A stretch of DNA of 42,711 nt from Geobacter sp. UBA6151 (GCA_002423105.1 DIUT01000058.1:1-42711); one strand, 5' to 3'. Counted from the stretch's first letter, positions 6,192 through 13,489 are shown. Numbers and translations: made by a program. The notes: generated by a model from the letters alone, not told the origin.

Positions 6192-8990
6192 CTATTGTTG
6201 GGGCGAAGGCGCCACTGCGGTCAATGGCAGTTGCTGTGGTTTGGTATTGCTGGCAATCTGGAGCAGCACATCCAACAGCTTAGGATCAACCAGCGGGTTG
6301 CTAGTGGCCTGGGGTATTGTGGTTCCCGTTGCACCCGTTTCTGTTTTTGCCTGCCGTGGCTTTTCAACCTGCATGATGGGGTTATCCATCGTATGGGTCG
6401 GCACAGTATACCTGCCTGCATCAACCTCCCATGGCTTGCGCTGGCTGATAGTCGGAGTTTTGCGGGTGCTCCATTCCGTTCCAGGCTGGAAACCTTCAAA
6501 CCGCTCCATTGCATCCATGTAGGATTTCCGCTGATCCTGGGTGAAGTCTTTCAGTTTGATGTTGTTCCCGCCAATGGCACGGAGCACTGATTGCTGATAC
6601 TGCGGGAGGTTCGGGTTTTCGCTGGCCGGTGCCCACTTTGCTATTGCAGCTGTTGCGGAAAGGTTCTTGTATCTATCGCCGAAAAGCAGGTTTTCCTTTG
6701 CCTTGCGGCCTGCTGCATAGCTGGGGAACACTGCGAACCGGCCATCACTGCCAATGGAGCCTTGTGCCTTGGCAAACGCCCCATCCTCGATATTGCCAGG
6801 GTTGTGATTTGCCCAAGCGCGGGAGCCTTTGCGGTGCGTAACTGTGCCGTCTGCTGACGGGATAGTGGTGACGCCATTGAAACGAGATGGTGCTATCCCG
6901 GAGCGGCTTTCCAGTTCGGCCTTGATCCTCTTGCCCTCCGGGCCGTTGGGGTTGCCTTGGACTTCAAGCTGACTGAGACGATCCCGGAGTTCTTTTTCCG
7001 ACTGAACACGCTTCAAGTTCTTGTCGTTGTCAGCGCCTGCCCAGCCGATAGCGCCCAGCGTGCCAGCTCCCAGAGCAATCCCTCCGGTAACGGGGTTGAA
7101 TAGCCACGGGGCAATTTTTGATAGCATACCAGTGGCACCAGCAGCCCCAGCAGGGAGTGCTCCTTTGCCCAGGTTCATGGCGCCACCCAGGAAGCCCAGC
7201 GCTCCGCCAGCTGCGTACAATCCGGCTGCCGTTACCATAAGTTTTGCTGCCGGACCCATTTCGCCAGCAGCAGTTCCCAAAATGCCAAATGATTTTTTCC
7301 AATCGCCATCTGCCAGCGCTCCGGCCATCTTTGCGGCTGACATTTCCAAAGGTTCAAACAGTTTGGAAAGTTTCTCCCCGGCTTCAATTTTCACAGCGTC
7401 TTTTGTGGCCTCCGTTGATTGGCGCCCCAGTGCCGGATTAGCCTTGATCTCTGCCAGCCACTGAGCAGCTTGCTTGTCGCCGCTCTTGGCCTGTTTATCA
7501 AGCTCGTCCAGCATGTTTTTTTTGCTGCTGGACAGCTTTTTGAAAAATCCGCTATCCTGCATTTCGATCAAGGTTTTGCTGCCCTTGGCTCCCAGGTTCC
7601 ACTGCGGGAACATGGTTTCAAGTTGGCCTGCTTTGGCTTCTTTGCTGCCGCTCAGTCCACCGAGTATTTGTTGCAGCAGTTCCGGGCGCTCCATAAACCC
7701 GCCCTGCTTGATCATGTTTATCTCGTGAATCTTCTCCCAAGTCATGGGACCGTTGAACCCGCCCATAGCCTGAAACAACCGGATATCACCAGCACCAGTC
7801 CCGGCGCCCTGCAACCCGTTCTGCATCACGTTGGTGAACTCGCCGGATTTGGCAAACACGCCCTTTTCTCCGCCCAGCTTCAGCCCTTCCAGAGCTATTG
7901 CCATTGACGCTGAAAGCTGCTCTTTACTCATTGCAGCACCGCCCAAGCTGTGGGCAGTGATACCCATGCTTTTATTGATCTGATTCAGCAGCTCGGCCAT
8001 TTTGGATTTATCAAGGCTATCTGCCGTGCTCCTGCTGATTGCCAGCAGTGTGGCAGATGGTAATGATCCGGCGTTTCCGGTGGCATGGTAGACGTTCTCA
8101 CGGAGGTTTACGGCCTGATCTGTGCCTATGCCCTGGCTTTTGGCGAAAGCGGCTGTGAGCATGGCGTGTTTACCGATGTCGGTCTTTCCATTCAAGCCGG
8201 TGGAGGCGGACAACCGTTCCTCCAATCCGTAGTATTCCAGCGGGGTCATACCGATACCAACAGCAGTTACGGCGCGGTCCCTGCTGCCTTTGATACCACG
8301 GGCAAACAACGGTCCTTCGTGCTCAATAGATTGTCGATAATCGGACCGGCTCTGGGACAGGAAGCTCCCCAGCCCGAAACCACCAGCAGCAACAAGCCCG
8401 TAGCCCATAATTTTTTTCAGGCTGCTGGCCAATGCTCTCTGTTGTTGCTGATCCTGACGGCTGCCGACTGTTACATGGGCATGGTCAAGCATTTGATTGT
8501 AATTTTCAGGGAGACGCTGTTTGTAGTCATTGGCGCGTTTTTCGGCATTGGCAGCGGTGCGCTCCAACTCTGACCGCCGTGAGGTCAATTGTTGAATCTC
8601 GTCCAACATAACGCCACGGGTGGAGGGTTGCAATTTGGGGTCGTGGGACGCAGACTCCAAACCCTTGAGGTCTGCCGTAACCTGTTTCAGCTCGTCGCGG
8701 GCACGTTTCGCCGCTGTCTGCCAGGTTTGCAAATTGGTGGCGATCCTGCGCGTCACTGAGTCCATACCAGAGAGATGGCGGGTCATGTCTGGCGGGAGGG
8801 TCCGGTTGTTGCCCTGGAGGTTATGCATCTGCTCTATGGCGGTCTGCATGGCAGGAGTACGCTGTGTCGTCTCCATGCCCGGCAGTTGCAGGCCGGTGAT
8901 GCTGCTCAGGGCGGTTTTTACCTCTGCAATATCTTTGATTGCTGCCTGTAGCTGGCTGCGATCAACTTGTATGGGTATGCTTATGCTCAT
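6192..8990 (-). CDS. Tape-measure-like tail protein with murein-hydrolase-like domain
   Basis: A 932-aa protein, far longer than anything else in the element. Residues 1-200 are coiled-coil helical (repeated SRRSELERTAANAEKR-type stretches), residues ~200-700 are an Ala/Gly-rich helical body with hydrophobic glycine-rich stretches near 575-650 (GLYAAGGALGFLGGAMNLGKG), as in tape-measure proteins that set tail length and reach the membrane. Residues ~715-835 form a compact domain with ANHNPGNI (730-734), GSIGSDGRFAVFPSYAAG and WAPASENPNLPQYQQ, the layout of murein-cleaving domains found in phage entry proteins. A Pro/Gln-rich tail follows. The ATG overlaps the preceding stop (ATGA). A tape-measure role would imply a long tail (inference from length alone). 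Confidence 0.75.
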   Translation of the reverse strand: MSISIPIQVDRSQLQAAIKDIAEVKTALSSITGLQLPGMETTQRTPAMQTAIEQMHNLQGNNRTLPPDMTRHLSGMDSVTRRIATNLQTWQTAAKRARDELKQVTADLKGLESASHDPKLQPSTRGVMLDEIQQLTSRRSELERTAANAEKRANDYKQRLPENYNQMLDHAHVTVGSRQDQQQQRALASSLKKIMGYGLVAAGGFGLGSFLSQSRSDYRQSIEHEGPLFARGIKGSRDRAVTAVGIGMTPLEYYGLEERLSASTGLNGKTDIGKHAMLTAAFAKSQGIGTDQAVNLRENVYHATGNAGSLPSATLLAISRSTADSLDKSKMAELLNQINKSMGITAHSLGGAAMSKEQLSASMAIALEGLKLGGEKGVFAKSGEFTNVMQNGLQGAGTGAGDIRLFQAMGGFNGPMTWEKIHEINMIKQGGFMERPELLQQILGGLSGSKEAKAGQLETMFPQWNLGAKGSKTLIEMQDSGFFKKLSSSKKNMLDELDKQAKSGDKQAAQWLAEIKANPALGRQSTEATKDAVKIEAGEKLSKLFEPLEMSAAKMAGALADGDWKKSFGILGTAAGEMGPAAKLMVTAAGLYAAGGALGFLGGAMNLGKGALPAGAAGATGMLSKIAPWLFNPVTGGIALGAGTLGAIGWAGADNDKNLKRVQSEKELRDRLSQLEVQGNPNGPEGKRIKAELESRSGIAPSRFNGVTTIPSADGTVTHRKGSRAWANHNPGNIEDGAFAKAQGSIGSDGRFAVFPSYAAGRKAKENLLFGDRYKNLSATAAIAKWAPASENPNLPQYQQSVLRAIGGNNIKLKDFTQDQRKSYMDAMERFEGFQPGTEWSTRKTPTISQRKPWEVDAGRYTVPTHTMDNPIMQVEKPRQAKTETGATGTTIPQATSNPLVDPKLLDVLLQIASNTKPQQLPLTAVAPSPQQ

Positions 8991-9424
8991 GGCTTGGCCT
9001 CATGTGCAGCGGTATAGCGCTGTTTCAGGTCATCAAGCGTCAGCTCCCCCTGCAAAAAGGCGGTGATGTCGTCCGGGTTTTGCTCGTTTGCTGCATCCAT
9101 AACCGGTTGCAGGTCTGGTGCCGGATAGCACGATTGTAGCGCTCTCATACCGTGGCCAATTTCCATACAGGCGGCCAGAAACGGAGTGGGTACAGCGTCC
9201 CAATCAACGTCGTTAAAATACGGCTGATCCCATCCCATCATCCGCCCCAAAAAGTCCGACTCCTCACGGGTCAACGTACTCAGCCTCAGGACACCCTCGC
9301 TGTTAAAACAGGTATGCCACCGACCATCAAAATTGAGTTTTTGATTGATGCTATCCTCAAGCCGCTTTGCAATCCGTGCTTCTGGTGTTGATTCGATTTT
9401 TTTGACCTCTGCCTTTGTTTGCAT
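8987..9424 (-). CDS. Unknown protein upstream of tape measure (possible tail chaperone)
   Basis: A 145-aa acidic protein. The N-terminal helix (RIAKRLEDSINQKLNF) is followed by EGVLRLSTLTREESDFLGRM and a C-terminal acidic part ending DDLKQRYTAAHEAKP. No family recognised. AGGAGG lies 8 nt before the ATG at 9424, and its stop overlaps the tape-measure start by 4 nt. The gene directly before a tape measure usually encodes a tail-assembly chaperone, so that role is a positional guess. No slippery heptamer was identified. Confidence 0.6.
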   Translation of the reverse strand: MQTKAEVKKIESTPEARIAKRLEDSINQKLNFDGRWHTCFNSEGVLRLSTLTREESDFLGRMMGWDQPYFNDVDWDAVPTPFLAACMEIGHGMRALQSCYPAPDLQPVMDAANEQNPDDITAFLQGELTLDDLKQRYTAAHEAKP

Positions 9425-9429
9425 TTCCC

Positions 9430-9873
9430 CTACCTCCTGTGGTAGCCCCTCGTTTCGACTGAGAACGGTTTCAGCGCCTCAAGCCGTGCTTTTATCTTTT
9501 TGATATTGGTATGGTTTTCGTCAGCGTCCTGGATCCGGGCCTGATCGTGCAGTATGCCAATGAGCGCCGCGCCTTCGTCGGTGGTGATCTCTCCGGCAGC
9601 AACCGCTTTGAAGATTGCCGCCGCCTGTTCAGTCAAGGTGCCGCCTGGCAGGTCAACCTGTACCGGCTCTGGCTGTGGTTTCAGCGATGGGATTATCCGA
9701 TCCAGGCATAGTTTCAAGGCGGTGGTGTCGCCGTCCAATGCCAGGTTGACGGCCTTCTCGATCAATGCCTCCGCATGAGGCTGTAGGAGTCCGCGCAGTT
9801 CGGTTCTGCGGTCCCTGCTGCCCCGTGGCCTGCCTGCGCTGTTGCCGCTATGTCCGGGTTCAAATTTTGCCAT
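9430..9873 (-). CDS. DUF5681 domain protein
   Basis: A 147-aa protein whose N-terminus FEPGHSGNSAGRPRGSRDRR matches the (K/E)PGxSGNxxGRPxGS(R/K) signature of DUF5681, small basic proteins common in phages and often near terminase genes. Residues 30-60 continue as helices (HAEALIEKAVNLALDGDTTA, then LCLDRIIP), also usual for the family, and the C-terminal half is helical and acidic. The function is unproven. A role in DNA recognition, possibly in packaging like a small terminase subunit, is inference. The ribosome site is weak (AGGAA directly against the ATG). It is the first gene after the iteron region and starts the tail-module transcript. Confidence 0.7.
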   Translation of the reverse strand: MAKFEPGHSGNSAGRPRGSRDRRTELRGLLQPHAEALIEKAVNLALDGDTTALKLCLDRIIPSLKPQPEPVQVDLPGGTLTEQAAAIFKAVAAGEITTDEGAALIGILHDQARIQDADENHTNIKKIKARLEALKPFSVETRGYHRR

Positions 9874-9926
9874 TTCCTGTTATTTCCCTGTTTTTATCAG
9901 CCACACATGGCTAGAGATATAGATAG

Positions 9927-10051
9927 GGTAAAGACCGATTTACCGCGAAAAGTACCGTTTTCGGTAAAGACGGGTTTACCGCTGGCACTCCTGTTTTGCT
10001 GCTAGCCCGGTAAATGTGGGTTTACTGCTTCCAGGAATACGGGTTTACTGG
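9927..10051. other. Iteron cluster, candidate replication origin
   Basis: Three 20-bp dyads share the pattern GGTAAA-N8-TTTAC(C/T)GC at 9927-9946, 9963-9982 and 10009-10028, followed by a half site GGGTTTACTGG at 10041-10051 that includes the stop codon of the replication gene. A fifth copy, GGTAAA-N8-TTTACTGG, lies inside that gene at 10580-10599. Iterons directly beside and inside a Rep gene are the usual form of an origin for plasmids and P4-like satellites. The spacing is irregular (36, 46, ~23 bp). Confidence 0.65.
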
Positions 10052-10818
10052 GACTTTGTTTTTTTGAGCTGCTGTAGCGCTGTTTTCCGGCTGTCATTGC
10101 AAGCCCTCTTTATCTGTTGCGTGGGGTGCCAGTTTCGCCAGTTTTCAATACTCCGATAGGTAGCTGGTATCCCCTTCCCGTCAAAGATGCCCCCCCCTGT
10201 TGCTCGCTCGATAAATCCAAGGCTCATGAGCTGCTTTATAGACTTGTCAAACGTTGGCCGAGAAATCCTGAAGAAACCTACGGCCTCCTTGAACGTGAAC
10301 TGGAACACAGGGTCAATATCGCTATCCTTCTTTCCCTTTGCCCGTTCGCTTGCTCTGGCGTGGTCACGTTTTGCGAAGCAAATATTGGCTATGTCGGTTG
10401 AAGTTTTGCTCAACTCTTTCCAGGCTGGATAGGTAATGTCCTTTGGATAGATGCGACAAAACCAATTTTCAAATTTTGGGACACCCTTTTCGTTGCGACC
10501 ATTTGCAAGCACGCCTTTTGCCGCCTTTTTTTTCCTTCCGCGCAGTAAAGGCGTATTGACTGCATTTTCGTTTTTTGCCGGTAAATCCGTGTTTACTGGT
10601 TCCAGGGGCTGGCTTGGTAAGGGAGTTTTGACCAGAGTAAGTACCGGTTTGGGTTGGGGCCACGTTTCTGGCCAGTGTCCGGTATCAACAAACCACATAC
10701 AGTCGTCATACTTGCCATGTTGGCTGATATACCTCGACTGTAACCCCATCTCTCGGGCTTTTGCTGCCGCCTGTGCTCGGTACTCCATAGGTTTTCGTTT
10801 CCTGGGCGCGGTGCTCAT
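10045..10818 (-). CDS. Winged-helix replication initiator-like protein
   Basis: A 257-aa basic protein. The N-terminal ~115 residues are Lys/Arg/Pro rich; residues ~120-235 form a winged-helix unit (KEAVGFFRISRPTFDKSIKQ as recognition region, LMSLGFIERATGGG, then IPATYRSIENWRNW), like replication proteins of plasmids and phages that bind iterons. A cluster of iteron-like dyads begins at its stop codon and another sits inside the gene, which supports an origin-binding role (inference). The ATG overlaps the preceding stop (ATGA). Alternatively a transcription regulator. Confidence 0.65.
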   Translation of the reverse strand: MSTAPRKRKPMEYRAQAAAKAREMGLQSRYISQHGKYDDCMWFVDTGHWPETWPQPKPVLTLVKTPLPSQPLEPVNTDLPAKNENAVNTPLLRGRKKKAAKGVLANGRNEKGVPKFENWFCRIYPKDITYPAWKELSKTSTDIANICFAKRDHARASERAKGKKDSDIDPVFQFTFKEAVGFFRISRPTFDKSIKQLMSLGFIERATGGGIFDGKGIPATYRSIENWRNWHPTQQIKRACNDSRKTALQQLKKTKSQ

Positions 10819-11090
10819 ACCTCGCCCCCAATCCTGTCAGCCTGCAACTGTCGAGCTTCTGCTATAAGGCGGCGGTATGCGTCCCAGATGCGGGCCTGTG
10901 ATACCGGTACGGGCTGGCCTGCATCGTATAAGTCAGATAGTGCCCTGATCTGCGGCGTATCCGGATACTTCCATGCAGCACGAGGCGAGCATGACAGCTT
11001 GATTGTTGAGACTGGATGCTCCGCCGCAGCAATGACTGCTGCTACGGCGACACGGCGGGTGGTGATGGTTGGTGTGGATACCTCGATCAT
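10815..11090 (-). CDS. Small unknown protein (91 aa)
   Basis: MIEVSTPTITTRRVAVAAVI onward, with a helical C-terminus (ARIWDAYRRLIAEARQLQAD). No family recognised. GGGGGG lies about 8 nt before the ATG, and its stop overlaps the replication gene's start by 4 nt, so it is coupled to replication. It may be a cofactor or copy-number regulator; the sequence does not decide. Confidence 0.6.
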   Translation of the reverse strand: MIEVSTPTITTRRVAVAAVIAAAEHPVSTIKLSCSPRAAWKYPDTPQIRALSDLYDAGQPVPVSQARIWDAYRRLIAEARQLQADRIGGEV

Positions 11091-11102
11091 GTTCCGGCCC
11101 CC

Positions 11103-11408
11103 CTATGCCGCTTGACGGTCAAGCAATGCCCTGATGTCTGCCACCCTCCATACGGCTGTTCTGCCTAGGTGCAGGGGTGCCGGGTAGATACCGGCCTTGA
11201 TACCGGCATACCATTGTGTTTTGCTGATAGGGATAATGGCAGGGATACCGGGCCGGGGCCGTTTGTGCCGGAATTTCGGCTTTCCGTTGCGGGTTGTGGC
11301 GGTCTGATTGCGGTGTTGTTCAGCCTGCTCAGGCGTAATTTCAGGCTGTCCAATGATCTGGGTTAGCCGAAGGTAGCCCTCGGATGGTAATATGTTTGCG
11401 GTGGTCAT
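11103..11408 (-). CDS. AlpA-like HTH regulator/excisionase
   Basis: A 101-aa protein. The C-terminal half (SKTQWYAGIKAGIYPAPLHL, then GRTAVWRVADIRALL) is a textbook AlpA/excisionase-like winged HTH, with the 'G-x-(Y/F)-P-x-P' wing and the VW-x(3-4)-DI tail. An N-terminal 50-residue extension has EQAEQHRNQTATTRNGKPKF, a flexible basic linker. AlpA-type proteins activate integrase or excision genes of P4-like elements. Two abutting palindromes sit directly upstream (11425-11453). The ATG is preceded by GGGGG. An activator of the downstream replication genes and/or the recombination directionality factor are both possible. Confidence 0.75.
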   Translation of the reverse strand: MTTANILPSEGYLRLTQIIGQPEITPEQAEQHRNQTATTRNGKPKFRHKRPRPGIPAIIPISKTQWYAGIKAGIYPAPLHLGRTAVWRVADIRALLDRQAA

Positions 11409-11424
11409 AAAAAAGCCCCCTTAT

Positions 11425-11453
11425 GATTTGTCAAATCAGTACAGGCCTGTACT
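11425..11453. promoter_or_regulatory. Two abutting palindromes, probable operator
   Basis: GATTTG-T-CAAATC (11425-11437) is directly followed by the perfect 16-bp palindrome AGTACAGGCCTGTACT (11438-11453). Both are 17-45 bp upstream of the AlpA-like start, in the 116-bp gap between two genes, so they likely bind element regulators controlling alpA and the replication genes. No LexA-type consensus was seen. Confidence 0.55.
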
Positions 11454-11524
11454 AATTGCGACTATTTCACAAGGGAGTTATTTATTTCACTGTTGTTATG
11501 AGGGGGGGGTCATGGCAACCCCGA

Positions 11525-11965
11525 TTATAATATCTCTGGTTTATCCTCCATCGCTGCATATTCGCTGATTTCTATAAATTCACCTCCATTTATCAGTATT
11601 CTGTCCATAGCCTCTTGCGTTGCTTTTAAGCGGTTGCGCCCTTCTCTGGCAAGGGTTCTAGCCCGTTCCTCACTCCTGCCAAGTTCAGAAGCAAGCTGTT
11701 TATATGCATCGCTACTGCTCATCGCTTCCCTTAATTCTGCGTATCTGTTTGCCGCATACAAACTCATTTTTACACTTCGCCCGTCATTGTCTGTCTTGTC
11801 ATGCGGTTTCCTGATCGCCTTATATGCACGGGGTTTATTGTCCCAATCAATCGCGCGGCCCAACAGAACGGCGACAATACAAGCCATGTCATCGCAGTCT
11901 AGATCTCTGCCGCTGTTAATCTGCATTGCTATTAGCTCCCGCCGTGATCTCGCTACGGTTCCCAT
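11525..11965 (-). CDS. Unknown protein coupled to integrase
   Basis: A 146-aa protein (MGTVARSRRELIAMQINSGR onward). Residues 80-130 are helical (KQLASELGRSEERARTLARE), with a helix-turn-helix-like look, so a DNA-binding role is conceivable. No family recognised. Its ATG at 11965 overlaps the integrase stop (TGATG); a GTG one codon earlier is the alternative. It lies directly after the integrase, where many elements place a regulator. Confidence 0.6.
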   Translation of the reverse strand: MGTVARSRRELIAMQINSGRDLDCDDMACIVAVLLGRAIDWDNKPRAYKAIRKPHDKTDNDGRSVKMSLYAANRYAELREAMSSSDAYKQLASELGRSEERARTLAREGRNRLKATQEAMDRILINGGEFIEISEYAAMEDKPEIL

Positions 11966-13194
11966 CACGCCGCCCTCTTCAATGGAATAACCTTCGCCCC
12001 AGCCTTCAATCCGTCCAGATAATCAGCCCACTGTTGCATCATCTTCCGCCGCGCCGGTAGGTGCGAAGTCCGGTTATACGCCCTGCCGTTCGGGTCTCTG
12101 ACTGCGTGCGCAAGCTGATGCTCAATAATGTCCGGGGGGAATTGTAAAACTTCATCCAATATTGTCCGCGCTGTTGCCCGGAATCCATGCCCGGTAACTG
12201 TATCGCCATCATACCCCATGCGCCGGAAAGCTGCGTTGACGGTGTTATCCGACATTGGCCGCACCGCCGATCTGATTGACGGAAAAACATATCTGCCAGT
12301 TCCGGTCAGCGGCCTGATCTCTGCCAGAATAGCAATCGCCTGCTCTGGTAACGGCACAACATGCGGATGCTTCATTTTCATGCTGTTTGCGGGGATGTTT
12401 ATCTGTGCATCATCAAAATCAATCCATTGCCATTCAAGCTGTCGCAACTCCCCCGGACGCAATAGCAGCATAGGCAACAGTTTCAAGGCGCACTGTGCCG
12501 GAAACGAACCTTGATAACCGTCTATTGACCGCAGAAGCGGTGCAAGCTGTTTCGGGTCGGTTACTGCCGCCATGTGTTTCCGGGTTTTGCTGGTAGGGGG
12601 AAGATGTTTGCGGAGGCTGGCTGCTATATCGTACTGCGCTTTATCAACCGAAATTGCATAGGTGAATACCTGGCTGCAAATGGTGCGTACACGCCGCGCC
12701 GTTTCGATAACGCCACGGGACCGGATGCGGTCAAGTATTGTGCGGATGTCCTTTGCGGTGACTTCAGTTATCGGCTTGCTGCCTATCCAGGGGAAAACAT
12801 CTTTTTCCAGGCGGGTCATGATTGTAGCGGAATGTTCTGGTGTCCACTTCTTATCTGCAATCATTTTTTTATGCCATTCGCGGCTGATAACCTCAAAGCT
12901 GTTCGCCTGAAGTTCACGCTTTGCAGCCACCGCAGCCTGTTTTTCTGCGGAAGGGTCAAGCCCAGCCGCTACCAGCTTACGGGCTTCAAATCGTTTTTCC
13001 CTTGCCTGTTGAAGTGATACCTCCGGGTAAGTACCAAAAGAAATCAATTTTTCTTTGCCATCAATCCGATATTTGAAACGCCACCACTTTCCGCCTTTTG
13101 GGGTAACAAGCAAAAAGAGGCCATCGCCATCTGAAATCTTGTAAGCCTTCTCTCTCCCTTGCGCCTTGCGTGCCTGTAGTTCTGTGATCGCCAT
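11965..13194 (-). CDS. P4-type tyrosine integrase
   Basis: A 409-aa site-specific recombinase. The N-terminal ~90 residues are the DUF4102 arm-binding domain (YKISDGDGLFLLVTPKGGKW), then the core-binding SAM-like region (100-200) and catalytic domain (210-390). The catalytic set is complete: Arg246 (LLRPGE), Lys275, His336/Arg339 (HGFR), His363 and Tyr373 (GRAYNR). The ATG at 13194 was chosen because GGGGGTAACT precedes it; the alternative at 13206 has no ribosome site. The gene abuts the tRNA-proximal att copy and is preceded by five GTTACCCC-type octamers. This family integrates into tRNA 3' ends, as here into selC. Confidence 0.95.
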   Translation of the reverse strand: MAITELQARKAQGREKAYKISDGDGLFLLVTPKGGKWWRFKYRIDGKEKLISFGTYPEVSLQQAREKRFEARKLVAAGLDPSAEKQAAVAAKRELQANSFEVISREWHKKMIADKKWTPEHSATIMTRLEKDVFPWIGSKPITEVTAKDIRTILDRIRSRGVIETARRVRTICSQVFTYAISVDKAQYDIAASLRKHLPPTSKTRKHMAAVTDPKQLAPLLRSIDGYQGSFPAQCALKLLPMLLLRPGELRQLEWQWIDFDDAQINIPANSMKMKHPHVVPLPEQAIAILAEIRPLTGTGRYVFPSIRSAVRPMSDNTVNAAFRRMGYDGDTVTGHGFRATARTILDEVLQFPPDIIEHQLAHAVRDPNGRAYNRTSHLPARRKMMQQWADYLDGLKAGAKVIPLKRAA

Positions 13195-13195
13195 A

Positions 13196-13270
13196 GTTAC
13201 CCCCATGAAAAACCGGTTGTTACCCCATGTCTACTTGCTGTTACCCCTAACATTACCCCAGAGTTACCCC
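13196..13270. other. Integrase arm-type site cluster (5 octamers)
   Basis: GTTACCCC at 13196-13203, 13219-13226, 13240-13247 and 13263-13270, plus the variant ATTACCCC at 13252-13259, all in one orientation with spacings of 23, 21, 12 and 11 bp. The cluster lies directly in front of the integrase, about 100-180 bp inside the att core. The matching pair near the other end (1895-1914) supports an arm-site role. Overlap with the integrase ribosome site suggests integrase could repress its own translation start or promoter (inference). Confidence 0.7.
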
Positions 13271-13312
13271 GGATTGCAACACACTTTTACGGACTAACCG
13301 GAACTACAGACA

Positions 13313-13341
13313 AGAAAAAAGCCCCTGTTTTCTAGGGGCTT
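13313..13341 (-). terminator. Element-borne terminator behind selC
   Basis: AAGCCCCT / AGGGGCTT stem with a 7-nt loop; read on the minus strand it is followed by a T-run (CTTTTTTC). It lies 33 bp beyond the tRNA-Sec 3' end, inside the element. It therefore replaces the terminator that insertion moved 11.5 kb away (1746-1781). Confidence 0.8.
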
Positions 13342-13371
13342 GTGCACTACGTCGGCCTATGCCGGATATGT

Positions 13372-13397
13372 ATTGGCGGAAGCACATGGGAATCGAA
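13372..13397. repeat. att core repeat, tRNA-proximal
   Basis: A 26-bp perfect copy of 1817-1842. It covers the 3' end of tRNA-Sec, including the CCA, and 2 bp beyond, so integration leaves the tRNA gene intact. Confidence 0.95.
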
Positions 13398-13471
13398 CCC
13401 ACCGGGGAGATTTCTCATCCCCCCCACCGGTTTTGAAGACCGGGCGGCCCACCAGCGGCCGACGTGCTTCC
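13374..13471 (-). tRNA. selC: tRNA-Sec (anticodon UCA)
   Basis: A 98-nt tRNA that begins GGAAGCAC and ends GTGCTTCCGCCA on the minus strand. It has an 8-bp acceptor stem, a long extra arm (near 13400-13425, TGGGGGGG-type stem) and the anticodon UCA at 13434-13436 within CTTCAAA, all hallmarks of bacterial tRNA-Sec. It delivers selenocysteine at UGA codons together with SelA, SelB and SelD, which are not in this window. It lies 18 bp downstream of mobB on the same strand and is the integration target of the 11.6-kb element. Confidence 0.97.
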
Positions 13472-13489
13472 AGAAGATTGTCTGGCGGA

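Larger units (their letters stand above)
1817..13397. mobile_element. 11.6-kb integrated element in the 3' end of selC (satellite-like)
   Basis: The element is bounded by identical 26-bp direct repeats (1817-1842 and 13372-13397) that reproduce the 3' end of tRNA-Sec, and an integrase gene lies next to the intact tRNA copy. Excision between the repeats would give a circle of 11,555 bp. All 15 genes inside run on the minus strand. Content: P4-type integrase, AlpA-like regulator, winged-helix replication protein with iterons, DUF5681 protein, tape-measure-like and tail-tube-like proteins, and several unknowns. No capsid, portal, large terminase or holin is present, and neither is a reverse transcriptase or conjugation gene. 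It is best described as a phage-satellite-like integrative element. In E. coli the selC locus hosts elements with related integrases such as the P4-like retronphage phiR73. Confidence 0.9.

Noticed and set aside
9927..10051. CRISPR-like repeats
   Set aside because: The repeats are short dyads of 20 bp with irregular spacing and no unique spacers of constant length; they fit iterons.
1817..13397. Retron or conjugative element in selC
   Set aside because: No reverse transcriptase, relaxase or type IV secretion gene in any frame.
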